A stretch of DNA of 64,000 bases from Ophiostoma sp. CBS 140.51 (GCA_029298735.1 JANSLP010000094.1:1-64000), one strand, 5' to 3'; numbered from the stretch's first letter, positions 1-12,200 are shown. Translations and numbers: made by a program. The notes: generated from the sequence alone by a model not told the origin.

Positions 1-1912
1 TGTGTGAGATATACAAGAAGGGGAGGGGAGAGAGAAAGGAAGTTGTTTCTGTGGTATGTTGGTGGGGAGCTTCAACTGGCATGAACATAAGCAAACTAAA
101 ACTCCATATGGAATAGATAAATAATACCATCATATATGCAATACGAAAAGAGACGGTGTCGAGACGGTGTTGAGAACCTATAAATGAGGACCGGAAGCAT
201 ACCCCTGAAAGTAAACAAACACATCAAATGATATTACCTCCATTTCAAATGACTAGACTGCCAACAATTAAACCTTACCCGATTTTTGAAGACAATGTTA
301 TATAATATGCCACTGTCTCTGTAGAAAAATATGGTTTAGAATGAGTCTGCATAAAAGTTCACGCGTACGGTGTATTGATCGGGCTTTCCCAGTCTAGCAT
401 GCCAACTCAACTGCTGGCCACCGAACATCTTCTTGACTCCTACAAAATTTTTACCGGTGCCCAGATTGATGACGGAAAGTTAAGTCATACCACTAGATTT
501 AATGGACAAGAGAATTGTGGCAGGGCCGTGAAGCTTCACTCTTTATCCATCCTCGGCCACAGTTGCCCGTATATTCTGACACAAATTTCCCGCCAGAGTT
601 GCTTTGCTAACTACCCAGACTGAAGGTGAGCTTCACTGTCTCAAAAGAACCCTAAAATCCATTATATACCCCTCGATGCTGGTCATGCTCCAAGCGCTTC
701 TCACCTTGAGCGCCTTCCGGACGTATGAAGTCAACACGCAAGGGATGCTCCATGCCCAGAAAAATTTGTCCACTGGCCTCTGACTATGTACTATTACGCT
801 CCCCCGCAGACCGCTACTCCTGGTATGTGAAATAGACGCACGGCGCATAGCCGTGTTGCTTTCTCGTATAAGATGATTGCGAGCTTCTGTTTCAGGAAGA
901 TTGCTAAAAAAAAAAATTATTTTCACAGGCGCTCGTTGCAACAATGCTCCATTGTGTTGCAAAGTCAGCTTACCATTTACCGAATGAGAAGATATAAAAC
1001 GGTCGCCCTTGCTACCCCCGTCTCTTCTTCCGAGTGCCAAGGCCGTGAATGCGGATGCGAATGCGATTATCAGCAAAAGGTCGTCTCTATTGTCTCGAAA
1101 GGGTGCTCAGCAAGAGAGAAACCACCACAGATGTCATCCATATTTTGCTCTAGAACCATTAAATCATGTCTTTTATTAAATGATACGGAGAACTCAAAAG
1201 AAAAAAATGTTATACAGTTGCGAGATCGAAGTAGAGTCTATAGACTCTATGCCGGCCTTTAAAGGCTGAAGGAGCCCAAGTTGTGTAAGTGAGAAGGGAC
1301 CCGTTTTTCTGCCCTATTCACTGGAGAGGGCTACTTTAGCTCTCACCGTCCCCTCCACTTGTCGGAGACAGGAGTTTAGGCCCTGAAAAACCTGCGTATG
1401 TAAGCGCTCCAGCGGACCTGGCGCAACTGCCATTGACGAGGAGGCCCTTTGAGAGGGCGGGGCAGCAGCACGTTTCCCGGCGGGCAGCCAATGGCGCAAT
1501 GCGGTTTTTGCGCCCATCGCCCGTTCTAAAATATGACGTTGGCCCTTTTCGCCGCCAAAAAAAGCCGATGCCCCCCAAAATTGAAAAACGAAGAGCAAGA
1601 AAACAGGAGACCAGATCCCGTTGTCGCTTGCCCTCGGACTCTCTTTCTGTCTTTCTCTTTTTGAATCTCACCTTCTGCAGTCGAATCAGCGACCTTGCAT
1701 TTCTCACATCCGCCTTACGAACATTACGAACCCTGTCGAATTACCGAAACTTTTCAGACGAGCCAAAGACGAGCCAAAGCGGGCATCGAAATTGACGATC
1801 ATTTTCTCTGAATTCGTGTATATTAACCGCATCCCCGGACCCGACTTTCTCGAGATCCAACGACCACGACTACAACCATACCCTCTTCCCCACTACCACC
1901 CCAACCACCAAC
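1..1912. other. Noncoding left flank and 5' region of the ARD gene
   Basis: I see no supportable gene here. The first ~370 bases are relatively AT-rich. The open frames further right are short, lack the GC-rich third positions of the real genes, and match no family I know. The last ~300 bases before 1913 are CT-rich on the plus strand, as is usual for a fungal 5' leader. A partial gene from beyond the left edge cannot be excluded, but nothing points to one. Confidence 0.6.
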
Positions 1913-2536
1913 ATGAAGGCCTACGTTTACGACAACCAGCCGGTGCGTACAGACACGTCAAGGATCTGGACAAAGAAGATTGACTAACTTCTCCCAGGGC
2001 GACCAGCGTCTCCCGCACGACTCCGGCAAGGAGGTCGATGCCGATGCTCTGCAGCGCCTCGGCGTCTTGTACTACCGCATCTCCGACATTGCCGACGTCG
2101 ACAAGCTGGCGACCGACCGCGGCTACCGCAACCGCGACGAGATCAAGGTCTCGCCGGCGACGATGGGCGACATTTACGAGGCCAAGGTCAAGAGCTTTTT
2201 TGACGAGCACCTGCACGAGGACGAGGAGATTCGCTACGTGCGCGGCGGTGCTGGCTACTTTGACGTGCGCGACACCACAGACGAGTGGGTGCGCATCCGT
2301 CTCGAGAAGGACGACCTGATCATCCTGCCGGCCGGCATCTACCACCGCTTCACCACCGATGAGACGAACGTAAGTTGCTCCCCCACTCTCTTTAATTATC
2401 GAACCTTGCTGACCGTCAGTACACCCACGCCATGCGCCTGTTCAAGGACGAGCCCAAGTGGACGCCGTTGAACCGCAGCGACGAGCTGAATGAGAACCAG
2501 TTCCGCCAGGGCTATGTCAGCACGTACCTCAACTAG
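1913..2536 (+). CDS. ADI1: Acireductone dioxygenase (methionine salvage)
   Basis: The enzyme oxidises the acireductone of the methionine salvage pathway to 2-keto-4-methylthiobutyrate and formate, using a bound metal; it is cytosolic/nuclear in eukaryotes. There are three exons, 1913-1942, 1998-2369 and 2420-2536, giving 172 residues, close to the usual ~180. The introns (55 and 50 bp) have GTGCGT and GTAAGT donors and TGACTAAC and GCTGAC branch sites. The cupin metal ligands of the family are visible as HxHx3E in HLHEDEEIRYV (H81, H83, E87) plus H126 in AGIYHRF. The start is the first ATG after a CT-rich leader, and the opening MKAYVYDNQP is typical of the fungal family. The protein ends in a conserved-looking GYVSTYLN. 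The gene converges on the derlin gene. Identification is firm. Confidence 0.95.
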
Positions 2537-3063
2537 ACGACGGTTGTCGGTGCTGACGAATGTTGGATGAAATAGCGTTACCCTTTGCTTCTTTTATTTA
2601 CTATTCTCACATACATAAATATTGACATTGACATTTGGTATTTGATATCTGGTATCTACTGCTATAGTACATAAAGTCGCGCTGTGATGACTGCCTTACG
2701 AATGTCGGTCTTGCCCTGGCAGAACCAAAATAGATTTGGGCAACATATATTGGACTGACCGTTTGCCTTGCCGTGAACGCTTTCAGAAGTAGAGAGAGCA
2801 AGCAAAAAAAAAAAACAGTCCAAGCGCCGAAAAAGCACGTCAAAACAACGCTGGCTGTTCTCTTTCTGTAGTCCAACCTGGATATGGACATCAGAACGCT
2901 CGTATAGATATGCTTGGACGGGCTGTTCGCTTCATAGAGCGTCCGTTGTACATTGGTCGCTAGGCGGACAACTAAGATGGCCCGCGGAAGGCGGCAATGC
3001 CGCGAAGCGAATACCGGGAAGAGTTTGTTGTGATGAGGCACTTCCGCCTCCACAGCCTCTCGC
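2537..3063. other. Convergent 3' spacer between ARD and derlin genes
   Basis: This 527-base spacer lies between two convergent stop codons and should hold both 3' UTRs. It contains an A-run near 2805 and AT-rich sequence near 2590-2660. I see no gene in it. Confidence 0.7.
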
Positions 3064-3897
3064 TCATCTCACTTCCGGCTGGACGCGCTCCGCACGGGCG
3101 GCTGCCAGGTCGGTGCCGTCAATAGCGCCGGCCGTGTCTTCATCCTCGAAATCCTCGTCGGGAAGCTCGGGCCGCGGCGGCGGGCCCTCAAACAATCGCC
3201 GCCACCAGTTGGGCGGGCCCATGGGCATCGAACCGCCATGCAGAGGCGGGTACACGTCTGTGAAGAAGTAGTAGACGTGGCCAATAACCACGCCCATGAT
3301 CTCGTCCTTGGGGATGCTTCCGTGCAGGACTAAGCTGAAGCCCATCAACACCCACGGCAGGTAAGGCGCCGTGAACACCATAAGGTTCAAAAAGCTGAGC
3401 CGTGTGTCTGGGTTACGCCGCGACCAAATGTAGACCAGTGTTGAGGACAGCGGCTGGCCGAGGAACGGCATCGAGACGAGCGGCGAGAGGATGAGCAAAA
3501 AAGCCATGGCGTAAAGTAAGAGCCAGGAGAAGACGGCAGGAGAGCGGCCGGCAGACTCTTCGAGGAGGCGCGAGTAACGCTGGAGGAAGTAGACGTGGAA
3601 GATGAGGTCGAGGGAGATGGGGCCGAAGTAGAGGAATGTCGTTAAGAGTCGCCAGTACTGTGTTGTGGTTAGTGGAGAACTATCACGAAGAAGAAGAGCT
3701 GGGTTATAGGATGTACTCACCTGCCCCTTGACAAATACTGAACGGTAGCTGTAGAACAGCTGAAAGGGTGTCAGGATCTGGCACTGTACGAGCAAACTAA
3801 TCGCAAATGTCGCCGTCGTCCACCATCGTGTGCAAATCGGCGTCTCCCAGAACCACTGCTCCAGCGGGACGAGCCCGCCGTCCATCACCTGGTCCAT
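3064..3897 (-). CDS. Derlin (Der1-like ER-associated degradation protein)
   Basis: Derlins are catalytically dead rhomboid relatives in the ER membrane that help export misfolded proteins to the cytosol for proteasomal degradation. Two exons, 3897-3721 and 3657-3064, give 256 residues. The 63-bp intron (3658-3720, GTGAGT donor, CTAAC branch, ACACAG acceptor) is a multiple of three, so it reads through without a stop. Removing it restores the derlin signature GQYWRLLTTFLYFGP, with the WR pair at 61-62. Several hydrophobic segments follow (roughly 65-85, 95-120, 140-190). The C-terminal tail is hydrophilic and acidic (PDEDFEDEDT). The protein starts MDQVMDGGLVPLEQWF, as in fungal Der1/Dfm1-like proteins. 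I cannot say which yeast paralogue (DER1 or DFM1) it matches best, so I give no symbol. Confidence 0.92.
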   Translation of the reverse strand: MDQVMDGGLVPLEQWFWETPICTRWWTTATFAISLLVQCQILTPFQLFYSYRSVFVKGQVSTSYNPALLLRDSSPLTTTQYWRLLTTFLYFGPISLDLIFHVYFLQRYSRLLEESAGRSPAVFSWLLLYAMAFLLILSPLVSMPFLGQPLSSTLVYIWSRRNPDTRLSFLNLMVFTAPYLPWVLMGFSLVLHGSIPKDEIMGVVIGHVYYFFTDVYPPLHGGSMPMGPPNWWRRLFEGPPPRPELPDEDFEDEDTAGAIDGTDLAAARAERVQPEVR

Positions 3898-5025
3898 GCC
3901 GGATTATGAAGAAGAAGTTGTGCGTCGGTTTGTTAGGTCGTGCAAGGATATTGTCGTCGTATTCTGGGCGCGGCGCAGGAGCTGTTGTCGTTGAAGCTGT
4001 TCGTTGGTCGTAAATCGGCACAGTTTGAGAGAGATGGGCTAAGTCGGGCGCAAGTGGAAGGCGAGATGGAAAAGAAGGCCAAATGAGTGACTGGGTTAGA
4101 GACAGTACGGAAAAGTACTGATATAACGGGAAGCGGACAGAAATCGGGGTATCGTAGGGCGGGTTGTTTGTTGTTGTTGAAAAGAAGAGTCGTTGATGTT
4201 GAGGTGGCCTTTCGTCAACTCCGGATGTACGTTTACTTTGGGCGGCAACCGCTCCAATTAGTAACAACTGTGCCTGAGTGCGAGATCGCATGGCGGGCTG
4301 GTTGGTTCCCGCCTTCGCCCAAGGCTAGTCCAGTGCCAGAACACACCACCAAGACCGTTTCGCTGGCTACGTCGTTATATTGTGGCGTATATTTGTGGCT
4401 GGAGGCCACTCTCGCGACTTAGTCATCAGTCTATTTAACTTTACGCGCTAGTCTTAGCTGTACGCGTTACCACGGCGCGCGACGACGGGCGCTATGGGGA
4501 ATGCGGCCACCATCGCCAGCCTCCTCAATTAAATTGATTTTCGTCGTTTCGCGCCCTCTTTTTGACCCCCCCTTTCGCGCTCATGATGATCTCGAAGGGA
4601 ACCACACTCTTTTATCTTTTTCTGTCTCTTTCTCCTACCAACAATAACAAACTTTGAAATTGATTCTACACACCTTGATACCCTTGCTTTATTTTTATCT
4701 CTTTTAATCCTTCTCAACCGACTTCGCACCTCGACATCGTTTTTCTTTCTTTCTAACCGACGTTTCAGCTTCTCGCGCTCATTTCTCCCACTCACGACCT
4801 TTCACGATCTTCGATCTTCTCTCGAACTTCCGGTCGGTTATACATACATTCTCTCTCTTCGACAAAGAATCATCTTGCCTTTGCGCATTCTCAAACGTGC
4901 GAGCACATCTCATGATACTTTGCGACTTGCGACTATCCTTTGCGACAAGTCGATCACCTCTCGATCTTCACGCCCTCCACGCGCCGACCTAGCGCCGACC
5001 GAATTCCTACCCTACAAAATACACG
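3898..5025. promoter_or_regulatory. Divergent promoter region of derlin and CENP-A genes
   Basis: This 1.1-kb region separates the divergent start codons of the derlin and centromeric histone genes. From about 4540 to 5020 the plus strand is strongly pyrimidine-rich (long TTTCTTTCT- and CTCTCTTCG-like tracts), typical of the 5' leader of a well-expressed fungal gene, here probably the histone variant. I recognise no specific operator or TATA box. Confidence 0.5.
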
Positions 5026-5596
5026 ATGGCTCCGAAGCGAGCTGCAGCAGCGCCAGCAGCTGGCAAGCGCCCTGGCCGGCCATCAACAGGCGGTGTCAAG
5101 AAGCCCGCGCGGGTCTCCAATGTTCAGCGTAAGTAGTTCGCAGCCGCAGTCGGCAAGCTTCTTGGAACGCAATCGCTAACACAAGACACAGCCGGCGACC
5201 CTGTCCCGCAAAGAAAACAGCGCCGCTACCGCCCCGGTACCCTGGCCCTCCGTGAGATCCGCAAATATCAGAGCAGCACCGACCTGCTCCTCCTCAAGCT
5301 GCCCTTTGCCCGTGTGGTAAGTCTTCGCCCTTTCCGGCTGATGCTATGCAATTCTCACTAACAACGCACTGAAGGTCCGCGAAATTGCTCTGAGCGTGCG
5401 TCCCGTCGATGAGGGTATGCGGTGGCAGTCACAAGCCATCCTCGCCCTGCAAGAAGCCGCCGAAGCCTTCCTTGTTCACCTCTTTGAAGACACCAACCTC
5501 TGCGCCATCCACGCCCGGCGCGTCACCATTATGCGCCGCGACATCTGGCTGGCGCGGAGAATAAGAGGCCTGTGGGGTGCCGGCGGCCAGTATTAA
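5026..5596 (+). CDS. Centromeric histone H3 variant (CENP-A/CenH3)
   Basis: CENP-A replaces H3 in centromeric nucleosomes and specifies the kinetochore. Three exons, 5026-5128, 5192-5316 and 5375-5596, encode 149 residues; introns are 63 and 58 bp with GTAAGT donors and CTAAC branch sites. The histone fold is unmistakably H3-like (ALREIRKYQSSTDLLLLKL, ALQEAAEAFLVHLFEDTNLC, ARRVTIMRRDIWLARRIRG). Three things make it CENP-A rather than canonical H3. The N-tail (APKRAAAAPAAGKRPGRPS) lacks ARTKQTARKS. Loop 1 carries a two-residue insertion (SVRPVDEGMRWQS where H3 has a shorter DFKTDLRFQS). Tryptophan replaces the loop-1 phenylalanine. The C-terminus GLWGAGGQY extends past the H3 end. Introns in the gene also fit filamentous-fungal CenH3. 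It is single and not paired with H4. Confidence 0.94.
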
Positions 5597-7657
5597 TCTG
5601 ATGCGGTGTGGAGGGACAACAAAAATGGGTTTTCGACGGGTAAAAACTCCGTATATGGGGGAGGTGTTTTATGGTTTTCTTTGCTTTTTGCTTCCGTTTT
5701 TCTTTCTTTATCATTTGTCTGGGTTTGATACCTCTCAGGGAACAGGAGTTTTCGGTCTCGGTCTTGGTTCTGGGTTTGCACCGTTGTTTTTACTTCGCGG
5801 CTTTCTATTTTGTTTTATGTGCCTGGACAACCAGTATATACTGGCCCCAGAACTTATTGTCTCTTCTTTGTTTATTATTTTATTTTCAAGTCTTCAGTAC
5901 GTATTTTTCGTGGCTGGTAGCTCAACTTTATATAGTTGTAAAGGCTGCCCATATGAGCGGCCGATTTTTCTCAACATCAAACCTTTAAAGCCACAACTTA
6001 TTCCAAAATCGTCTATTCGTACAATCGGTAAAGCCTGTACTCCGTACTCCGTACGCCCACCGCATCAAGTCCCTCATAGTCACCGAATGACCACCCAGAC
6101 CGGGTTCTCGTGGACATTCATTTCGTGACTTATGCCTTGGCAGCTTTGATGTCCGCGAGTTGACTCCTTTTGTCTACGTTCGGTGCCACAGCTCGCAAGC
6201 CACATTGCACCAAAACCATATACTGGCCAAGATGCCGGATTTTGCCTCCATACGACTGGTAGTCGACGACCTGCAAGTGTGAGAGTAGAAGACTTTGTTA
6301 TGCAAAAAACTTCTACTTGACGATATACGCCGGGCAGACTGGTTGGAAAGGGGAAGAGCGGGAAAATATCACAAAAGGCTTGAATTTAAACCTTATGTCG
6401 TGTCTCTACAGTCTTGAATTCGATGCATACGAAAAACAAAACAAATAAATAATAAAGGATGGCGCGGGAGTCTTCTCTTCCGTCTGCATCGGAGAGTTCC
6501 CGGCAGGTATGTTTTACACTTTTCAGCAGCTTGCGTGCATTCTCCAGAGTGCACTGGCCTCCAAAATCGGCACGGAATTTGCCAGGGCACAAAATAAGGC
6601 TTTTTCCCTAGTATTCCATTCGTTGTCGTCCACCCCGAATATGCATGCACGCTGTTCCTTCCCTCTTTGACAGCAAACAAACAAAATAAAGTCAGGTTCC
6701 TTGATATTTTGACAGGAAGGAACGACTGTATCCGCTGCATGTTGGGACGCACCTTCCTTGATTTTAGGTAAAAACGATGTATTGTGTCGCGGAATAAATG
6801 CACACGAGTATCTACAGTAGGAAACTACGACGGACAAATTGCGCCCAACAAAACAATTCATCAGCTGGGCTTGCATCATCGCTCTTTCCGTATGTCTAGT
6901 ACTACTGCTCCTGCCTTAAACCCATAACTACACCCTTTTCGGAAGACTAGAGCAGAAACGAGAAAATCAAAACAATCGAAAAGTACTTATCAAAAACAAT
7001 ATCAGTTTCTATATCAATAAAATACCAACGATTCCATTTTCTACCTCCACATCCACTCAGTCCTTTCAACCTTCCGAAGCGGCGAGATCTGACCATCGGA
7101 GGGTGCCAAAATATCGTTGCAGCTGCAAAACGCCACGCCGAATACCACCAAAAATGGTACCTTGAAGCGACAGCTCTGCCGTCTTTGTGAGCTGCCCTCA
7201 TGTCCTATTTCTTTGAACGTCCTAATCTCCATGCGCCTGCAAGAAAACAAAATAAGCCAATACTGACAAATGATAACAGAAGCCGACGGGCTGGACTTGA
7301 CCATACCATGCGGCCCGAAACCTCGATCGGCAGACCCTTGCCATCCATACTCCCATCGGCGTGACAGGCAGGGATACTACCTCACCCCAACTCCACCAAA
7401 CCAATGTTAAAAAAAACACCATATCATCAAACGCCGTTCTCCGTTGTCCTCTTTCAAACTATTTTTCCGCGTCGAGAATTTTTCTCCATCTGCCTTGAAT
7501 CATATCAAGAGAATGAGGCAAGGCCCCAACGAGGATGGCCCACAGCGCCTTTGTCCACTAAAATTCATTTGCACCATCAAAACCCGGACATCAAAAGATG
7601 AAGTTGAAATTCTTGAACAATGGCCAAAAGATCTGGCTACCAAAATGGTTCCGGTCC
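5597..7657. other. Convergent spacer between CENP-A and bHLH genes
   Basis: Two kilobases between convergent stop codons, holding both 3' UTRs. The 5650-5900 part is T-rich on the plus strand. A tandem TACTCCGTACTCCGTAC occurs at 6038-6054. No reading frame here has the codon character of the neighbouring genes or a recognisable domain. Confidence 0.6.
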
Positions 7658-9080
7658 CTATTCTTCGACCTCGTCATCCTCATTCCCCTCACCTCTGCCG
7701 TCAGTTTGACCGTGGGCAGGTGACTGGCTGGCATATATTCGTTGCAGTCGCTGCGAGGTGCCCAGGAGCCCATCTCGCTCGCGAGCCAGGTTATCTCTTC
7801 GTTGCTCCAGCTGCTGGATATGCTGCCGAGCCATCTCCAGAACCTCCGCCTTGCTCGCCCGTCTCTCCGCGGAATCGACTGTGGCTGTAGCCTCGCTGCT
7901 GTCTCCAAGGCCGCTGGATGGCGACCGCAGGCTCTCTGGCGGAAGAGCATTCATCAAATCTTCGAATCGCGCATTCAGTCGGTTTCGGTACTGCTTCTCC
8001 ACGATATTATGCGTACCGCGTGTCTTCTTGTCGTCAAGCCTCTCCGTTGATGGCTGGGCCATGCGGCTTGACGTTGACGACCGCGAACCCCGGCCTGAGC
8101 TTAGACCGACACTGCCCGAGAGACTGCTCTCCCCAGAGCTGCTCGTGAACGCTGACGCCGGAGGCGCTGGCGCTGTCCCTGCCTTTCCGCTCGAGCGGCG
8201 ACCGTGGGTAGGCTTCTGCTTTCCTTTGCCTTTCTTGCCTGTAGATGAGCTCTCTCGCTGGCTTCTGCCAGGTGCGATGGTAGATCCGCCACCCATGGAT
8301 GCAACCACTTGCGGGTTGATACTTGCTGTCCCCGCATACATTGCCGAGTAACGTCCCCCACTGCTCGTTGAGGTAAAAGAGCTGGGGGTTTTTGTCCCAG
8401 GTCTCGTTTCGATTGGTGACATTACGGCGCTGTCTTGCCCTGTTCCCGAATGAGAAGACGCCATATCGTGCTCTGACGTCTGCCCACTTTGCGCGCCATG
8501 CACGTTCCAATCGTACGCGTACGATACCGCATGGTCCAAATTCGATGTTGGGACATATCCGTGTTCGAATGATGACGAAAACGATTCGACTTGGGTTCCG
8601 TGGTGCTGCCCGCCGTAGGGCATATGACCGAAACTGTTCAGCGAGCCATCTGTCGGGCCTCCTGAAGACATAGGGCTGGGAAATGCCATGTGGTGACCGG
8701 CTTGGTGCCAGTCGTGGCTGGTCTGATAGCCATAAGTCGAGATGCTTGGCAGCGCCGGGTTGCCAGTTGCATCTGTGAGATGGAAAAACGATGAGTCGGT
8801 CTGCGAATGACCGTCTGTTTCCATTGGCATGTATCCTGGGAGAGGAAACATTCCCTCATGGATATTCCCCGAGACAGCCGCCATGTCCACATGATGGGGG
8901 TGTAATGCCTAATTGATTCTATGTCAGTCAATTTTCCCGTGGTTGTTATTCTTGCGAATATTGCTGACGCTTTCTAGACTTCGACAAAGAAATCTTTTCG
9001 GACCACAGGCTTACCTCTCCGTCTTCATCGATAGTTGCAAAGTAGTGCTCGGGAGCATTGCTTTGTTGTTCGTTGTTCAT
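7658..9080 (-). CDS. bHLH transcription factor (DevR-like group)
   Basis: Two exons, 9080-9015 and 8908-7658, joined in phase across a 106-bp intron (GTAAGC...ATTAG), encode 438 residues. The DNA-binding region is C-terminal. Its basic part, THNIVEKQYRNRLNARFEDL, carries the H322-E326-R330 triad of E-box binders. A long serine-rich loop (about 345-370) is followed by helix 2 and a coiled-coil extension, SKAEVLEMARQHIQQLEQRR (374-393). The first ~300 residues are disordered, rich in S/G/H, with a basic patch (TGKKGKGKQKPTHGRRSSG) that may be the nuclear localisation signal. The C-terminus is acidic. The HNIVEKQYRNRLN core resembles the fungal bHLH group that includes Aspergillus DevR and the protein annotated as allergen Fus c 3, which is inference from memory. 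The start at 9080 is supported because the in-frame ATG upstream (9219) hits a stop after four codons once a leader intron is removed. Confidence 0.88.
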
Positions 9081-9128
9081 GGTTGACGTCGCCGAAACTA
9101 GTTGGCCCAATCTGGTGTTTGCGACGAA

Positions 9129-9195
9129 CTGTTGTGTTTTCTTTTGGTTGAGATGTTTGCTTTTCACCATTCATCTTTCGACTTTAATTACTTAC
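9129..9195 (-). other. Probable 5'-UTR intron of the bHLH gene
   Basis: On the minus strand a GTAAGT donor follows CGGAG, a CTCAAC branch-like site occurs mid-intron, and an ACACAACAG acceptor ends the 67-bp segment 48 bases before the proposed start codon. If it is not removed, an in-frame ATG at 9170 would add 30 residues. I favour splicing because donor and acceptor are both good. Confidence 0.5.
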
Positions 9196-9207
9196 CTCCG
9201 TGTCTTC

Positions 9208-9219
9208 TTATGTATTCAT
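9208..9219 (-). promoter_or_regulatory. Four-codon uORF in the bHLH 5' leader
   Basis: The minus strand reads ATG AAT ACA TAA just upstream of the probable leader intron. If it is within the transcript, this minimal uORF could damp translation of the transcription factor. The sequence is certain; its presence in the mRNA is inferred. Confidence 0.4.
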
Positions 9220-12200
9220 GGCAGGCTAAGCCAATGTCTCGAGAAACATGTGTATCGCCACCTGCATGTGTGCCTCCATAGACAAGGGCCGCCGAAGTCC
9301 CAATGAGAGAGAGGCAGGGCAGCTTCCGAATCGAAGTATCAAAAACATAAAAAAGAACAAACAAGGGTAACGAGCCTAGCTTTTGAACAACGACCTGTTC
9401 TAGAAGAACGCCCTGTCTAGGAATCACCCGAGACTAAACCTCGTTTCCAGCTCTGCTCGCATCTGGGCCCACGCCGGCAATAGCTGGTATTGGCGTCGAG
9501 CTCTAGGTGCTGTTTCGGGATATTTTGTGATGCGGCTGACCGAGTTCGCCCAGTTTCCGCTTTCCCTACTCACTTGTCTCGAATATTCTCGTCTCTTCTT
9601 TTATTTTATTCTTAACCCTTTTTATTCCTTTCTTTTATCTCTCCCAAGGCTAGGGCGAGCTCTTTGTCCCCCGGGGCGCAAGTCGATTGTTGTCGTACCA
9701 CTTCACTGGTCGCTTCAGATCTCAATGCAGGGCAGCACACTAGATCTTTGATCTCCCCACCAAAAAATACCCTGTCGCTCTGGAGCTTGTCACCCCACAC
9801 ATTCACAGCTCGACTGGGCTGCGGGATGTTTTGGGCGGGCTCCTAGATGGCCATGGGTTGCGAAAGCGGATGGCTGCTCGGTCTTTTATCTCGACTGCCG
9901 TTCACTTTTTGTCTCTCTTCAGCACAAATGAGACTTGTGGCCTCTGGCGGGGTGCATTAGTTGACAGTTGGTTCCGTTGAATAGTCCGTGTTAGTCGCGC
10001 AGGAGGCTATCCAAATGCGAAGCACGATGTCGATTCCACGGTGTTGAATTAAACAACAACCTCAGAAAACCCGGCGATGGCTTACAGAAGAGGAAATTAA
10101 TTGCTTGCTGGTTTCGTCGATGATCCCGTGGCCGGTTCTCGAGGCAGTGCAGCGCGATACAGGCGTGATTCTCGTGATCCGGCACCGGGTAGTCTTTTAA
10201 GTCGAAGGAAAGGTTGTGCTATCGGCTGAGATTGAGTCAGCAAAGGAGAGAGAAAGTTCAAGGAGTGTCGAGAGATCAAATGGACTTAGATATAGCCCTG
10301 GACGGCCTCGGAGCAATGGGGTGTGGTGGATACACTCAATACCAGTGTGTTCTCTTCGCCAGCAACCCTCCCCCTCCCCCTTTCACCCTCTAATTGCAGG
10401 CTTCTTTTATTAATTCCGCTCACCTTACAGACTCCATGCCTTGCTTGCTACAAAATAGTATAGGTTTGTGAGCGATTGAAGAGTTACGAACATCTACTCT
10501 TTTCCATGAACAGAAAGAACATGACCACGAGGCGTCGACAAAATGAGCCCCTTGAGGACAGCATAGACTGAGAGTCGAGGGAAACGCAACCTGACCTGCT
10601 CTCGGGATCCCGGCCTCTGTGGCCAGCGCATACTCTTCAAAAGGGGGCAAAAGTAACAAAAGGAATGAACAATAGGTGAGTAGCAGCCTTTGAGACAAGT
10701 GATATATGACTGGGAAGAGTTGACGACGAGCTGCCATTGGATGAAAGCTTGACAGTGCTGTCTGCTCTGTTTCTGTGCAGCGGCAACTCGCATTTCTCAA
10801 CCAGCCTACCGCTCTCGAGGGTCGATGCTTCCATCGTTGTCTCTGAATCGTGTAGCAGAAGGCTACGCAGAGCAGGCATGAAGAAGGGTACACACGTGCA
10901 TACACGCGCAAGGAAACGAACCGCGTTCAGCGTGAGAAGAGAACGGGTATCCTACAAAGTCGGCTCGGCAGCCACTCACTCGATGTCTCCCAACTACGCA
11001 GAGACATGTCCCTTGCGTGTTGTGAAAATCTGTGCTTTTTTCTCGCCCTGTTACGCGCCCACACACACATCCACTCACACCAACGGCGACATGCACGAGC
11101 AACTATGGCTTCAGGCGGCCATTTATGGATCGTTCAAAGAGGTTATGCAACTGGAGAGGCTTCTCTCACTTTCTCAAATCGAAGCCATCGCAAAGTGCAA
11201 GGGTTTCTACTTGTATGGAATATGTCTTGTCGATTTCCGTCTGTTTGCCATAATTCCGGTTATTGTTAAGGAGACTAAATAATGACCTTAGTTTCGCTTA
11301 GAATTGGTGCCAATAGCTCGGCCTACGGTTTCTCGCCACAGTTACGCGAGACGATGCTCCCTCGAAACCAAACGGAGACAGAACAGCCATGGGGCCAGAG
11401 CAAGCCATGACTTCGCCGACTGCTGGGAAAGGCGATTTATGTGACCGGGCGTTGGGGGCAAGTTTCCTCCTCGCAGCACTTGAATAACTCTCAAGGTCTC
11501 TCTGTCTTGCGCCTCTGTCTCCTTCTCATTTTCACAAGCCTGCATAGAGGACTGCTTTGTGGAGTGCAGCATGCAGCATGCAGATTACGATGCAATACTT
11601 GTGACCCCATTTAATTCGTCTATTCAGTTGCTTTTCCAGGCTCGCTTTAAAGCACAAGGTGCTTGTACTGGCTCTGCTTCACCTACTCCTCCGCGATCAT
11701 CATTGCTTTCTTCACCTTTCCACTGGAAAATCTTTTGGTTAAGAGACCGGATACTACACAGTTTATTTCCCCTAAATCTCTGTTTTGACCATTTTTATGT
11801 CCCTTGTTTGGATTGGTGTATTAATCCTTTACGATGTGCTCCAATCTGGACTGTGGGGCCGTGATCATGATCTTTTTCTGCTTTTCGTGCGCATGGAACA
11901 AGGGGGCCCAACGAGAAACACGGTGCTTCCGTCCTGGGGCCAGTGGTAGCGGGGGTCGGGAAGCAAGTCATAATAATATGCCGTGGGAAAGACAACCTTG
12001 ACCGCCACCCTTCTTCTCGTGCTGTCATTTTTTTCCCTTTCTTTTTGACTCGTTTCTGCATTATGACGAGAACTATTTTCTCCTCCACACCCCCTTCCCT
12101 TCTGTCCAACAGGTGTGCCCCCCATCTTGCTGCTCATACCCTCCTTCTGCCACTGACATTTCCCATCTCTTTCTAGATGCCCTTTTCGTGTGTTAGATCT

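Noticed and set aside
3658..3720. Reading the derlin gene as one uninterrupted 277-codon frame
   Set aside because: The 63-bp segment is flanked by GTGAGT and ACACAG with a CTAAC branch, and removing it restores the conserved GQ-WRLL junction of derlins.
5577..6128. 183-codon plus frame after the CENP-A stop
   Set aside because: It overlaps the CENP-A end, is dominated by Phe/Leu from T-rich 3' UTR sequence and resembles no protein.
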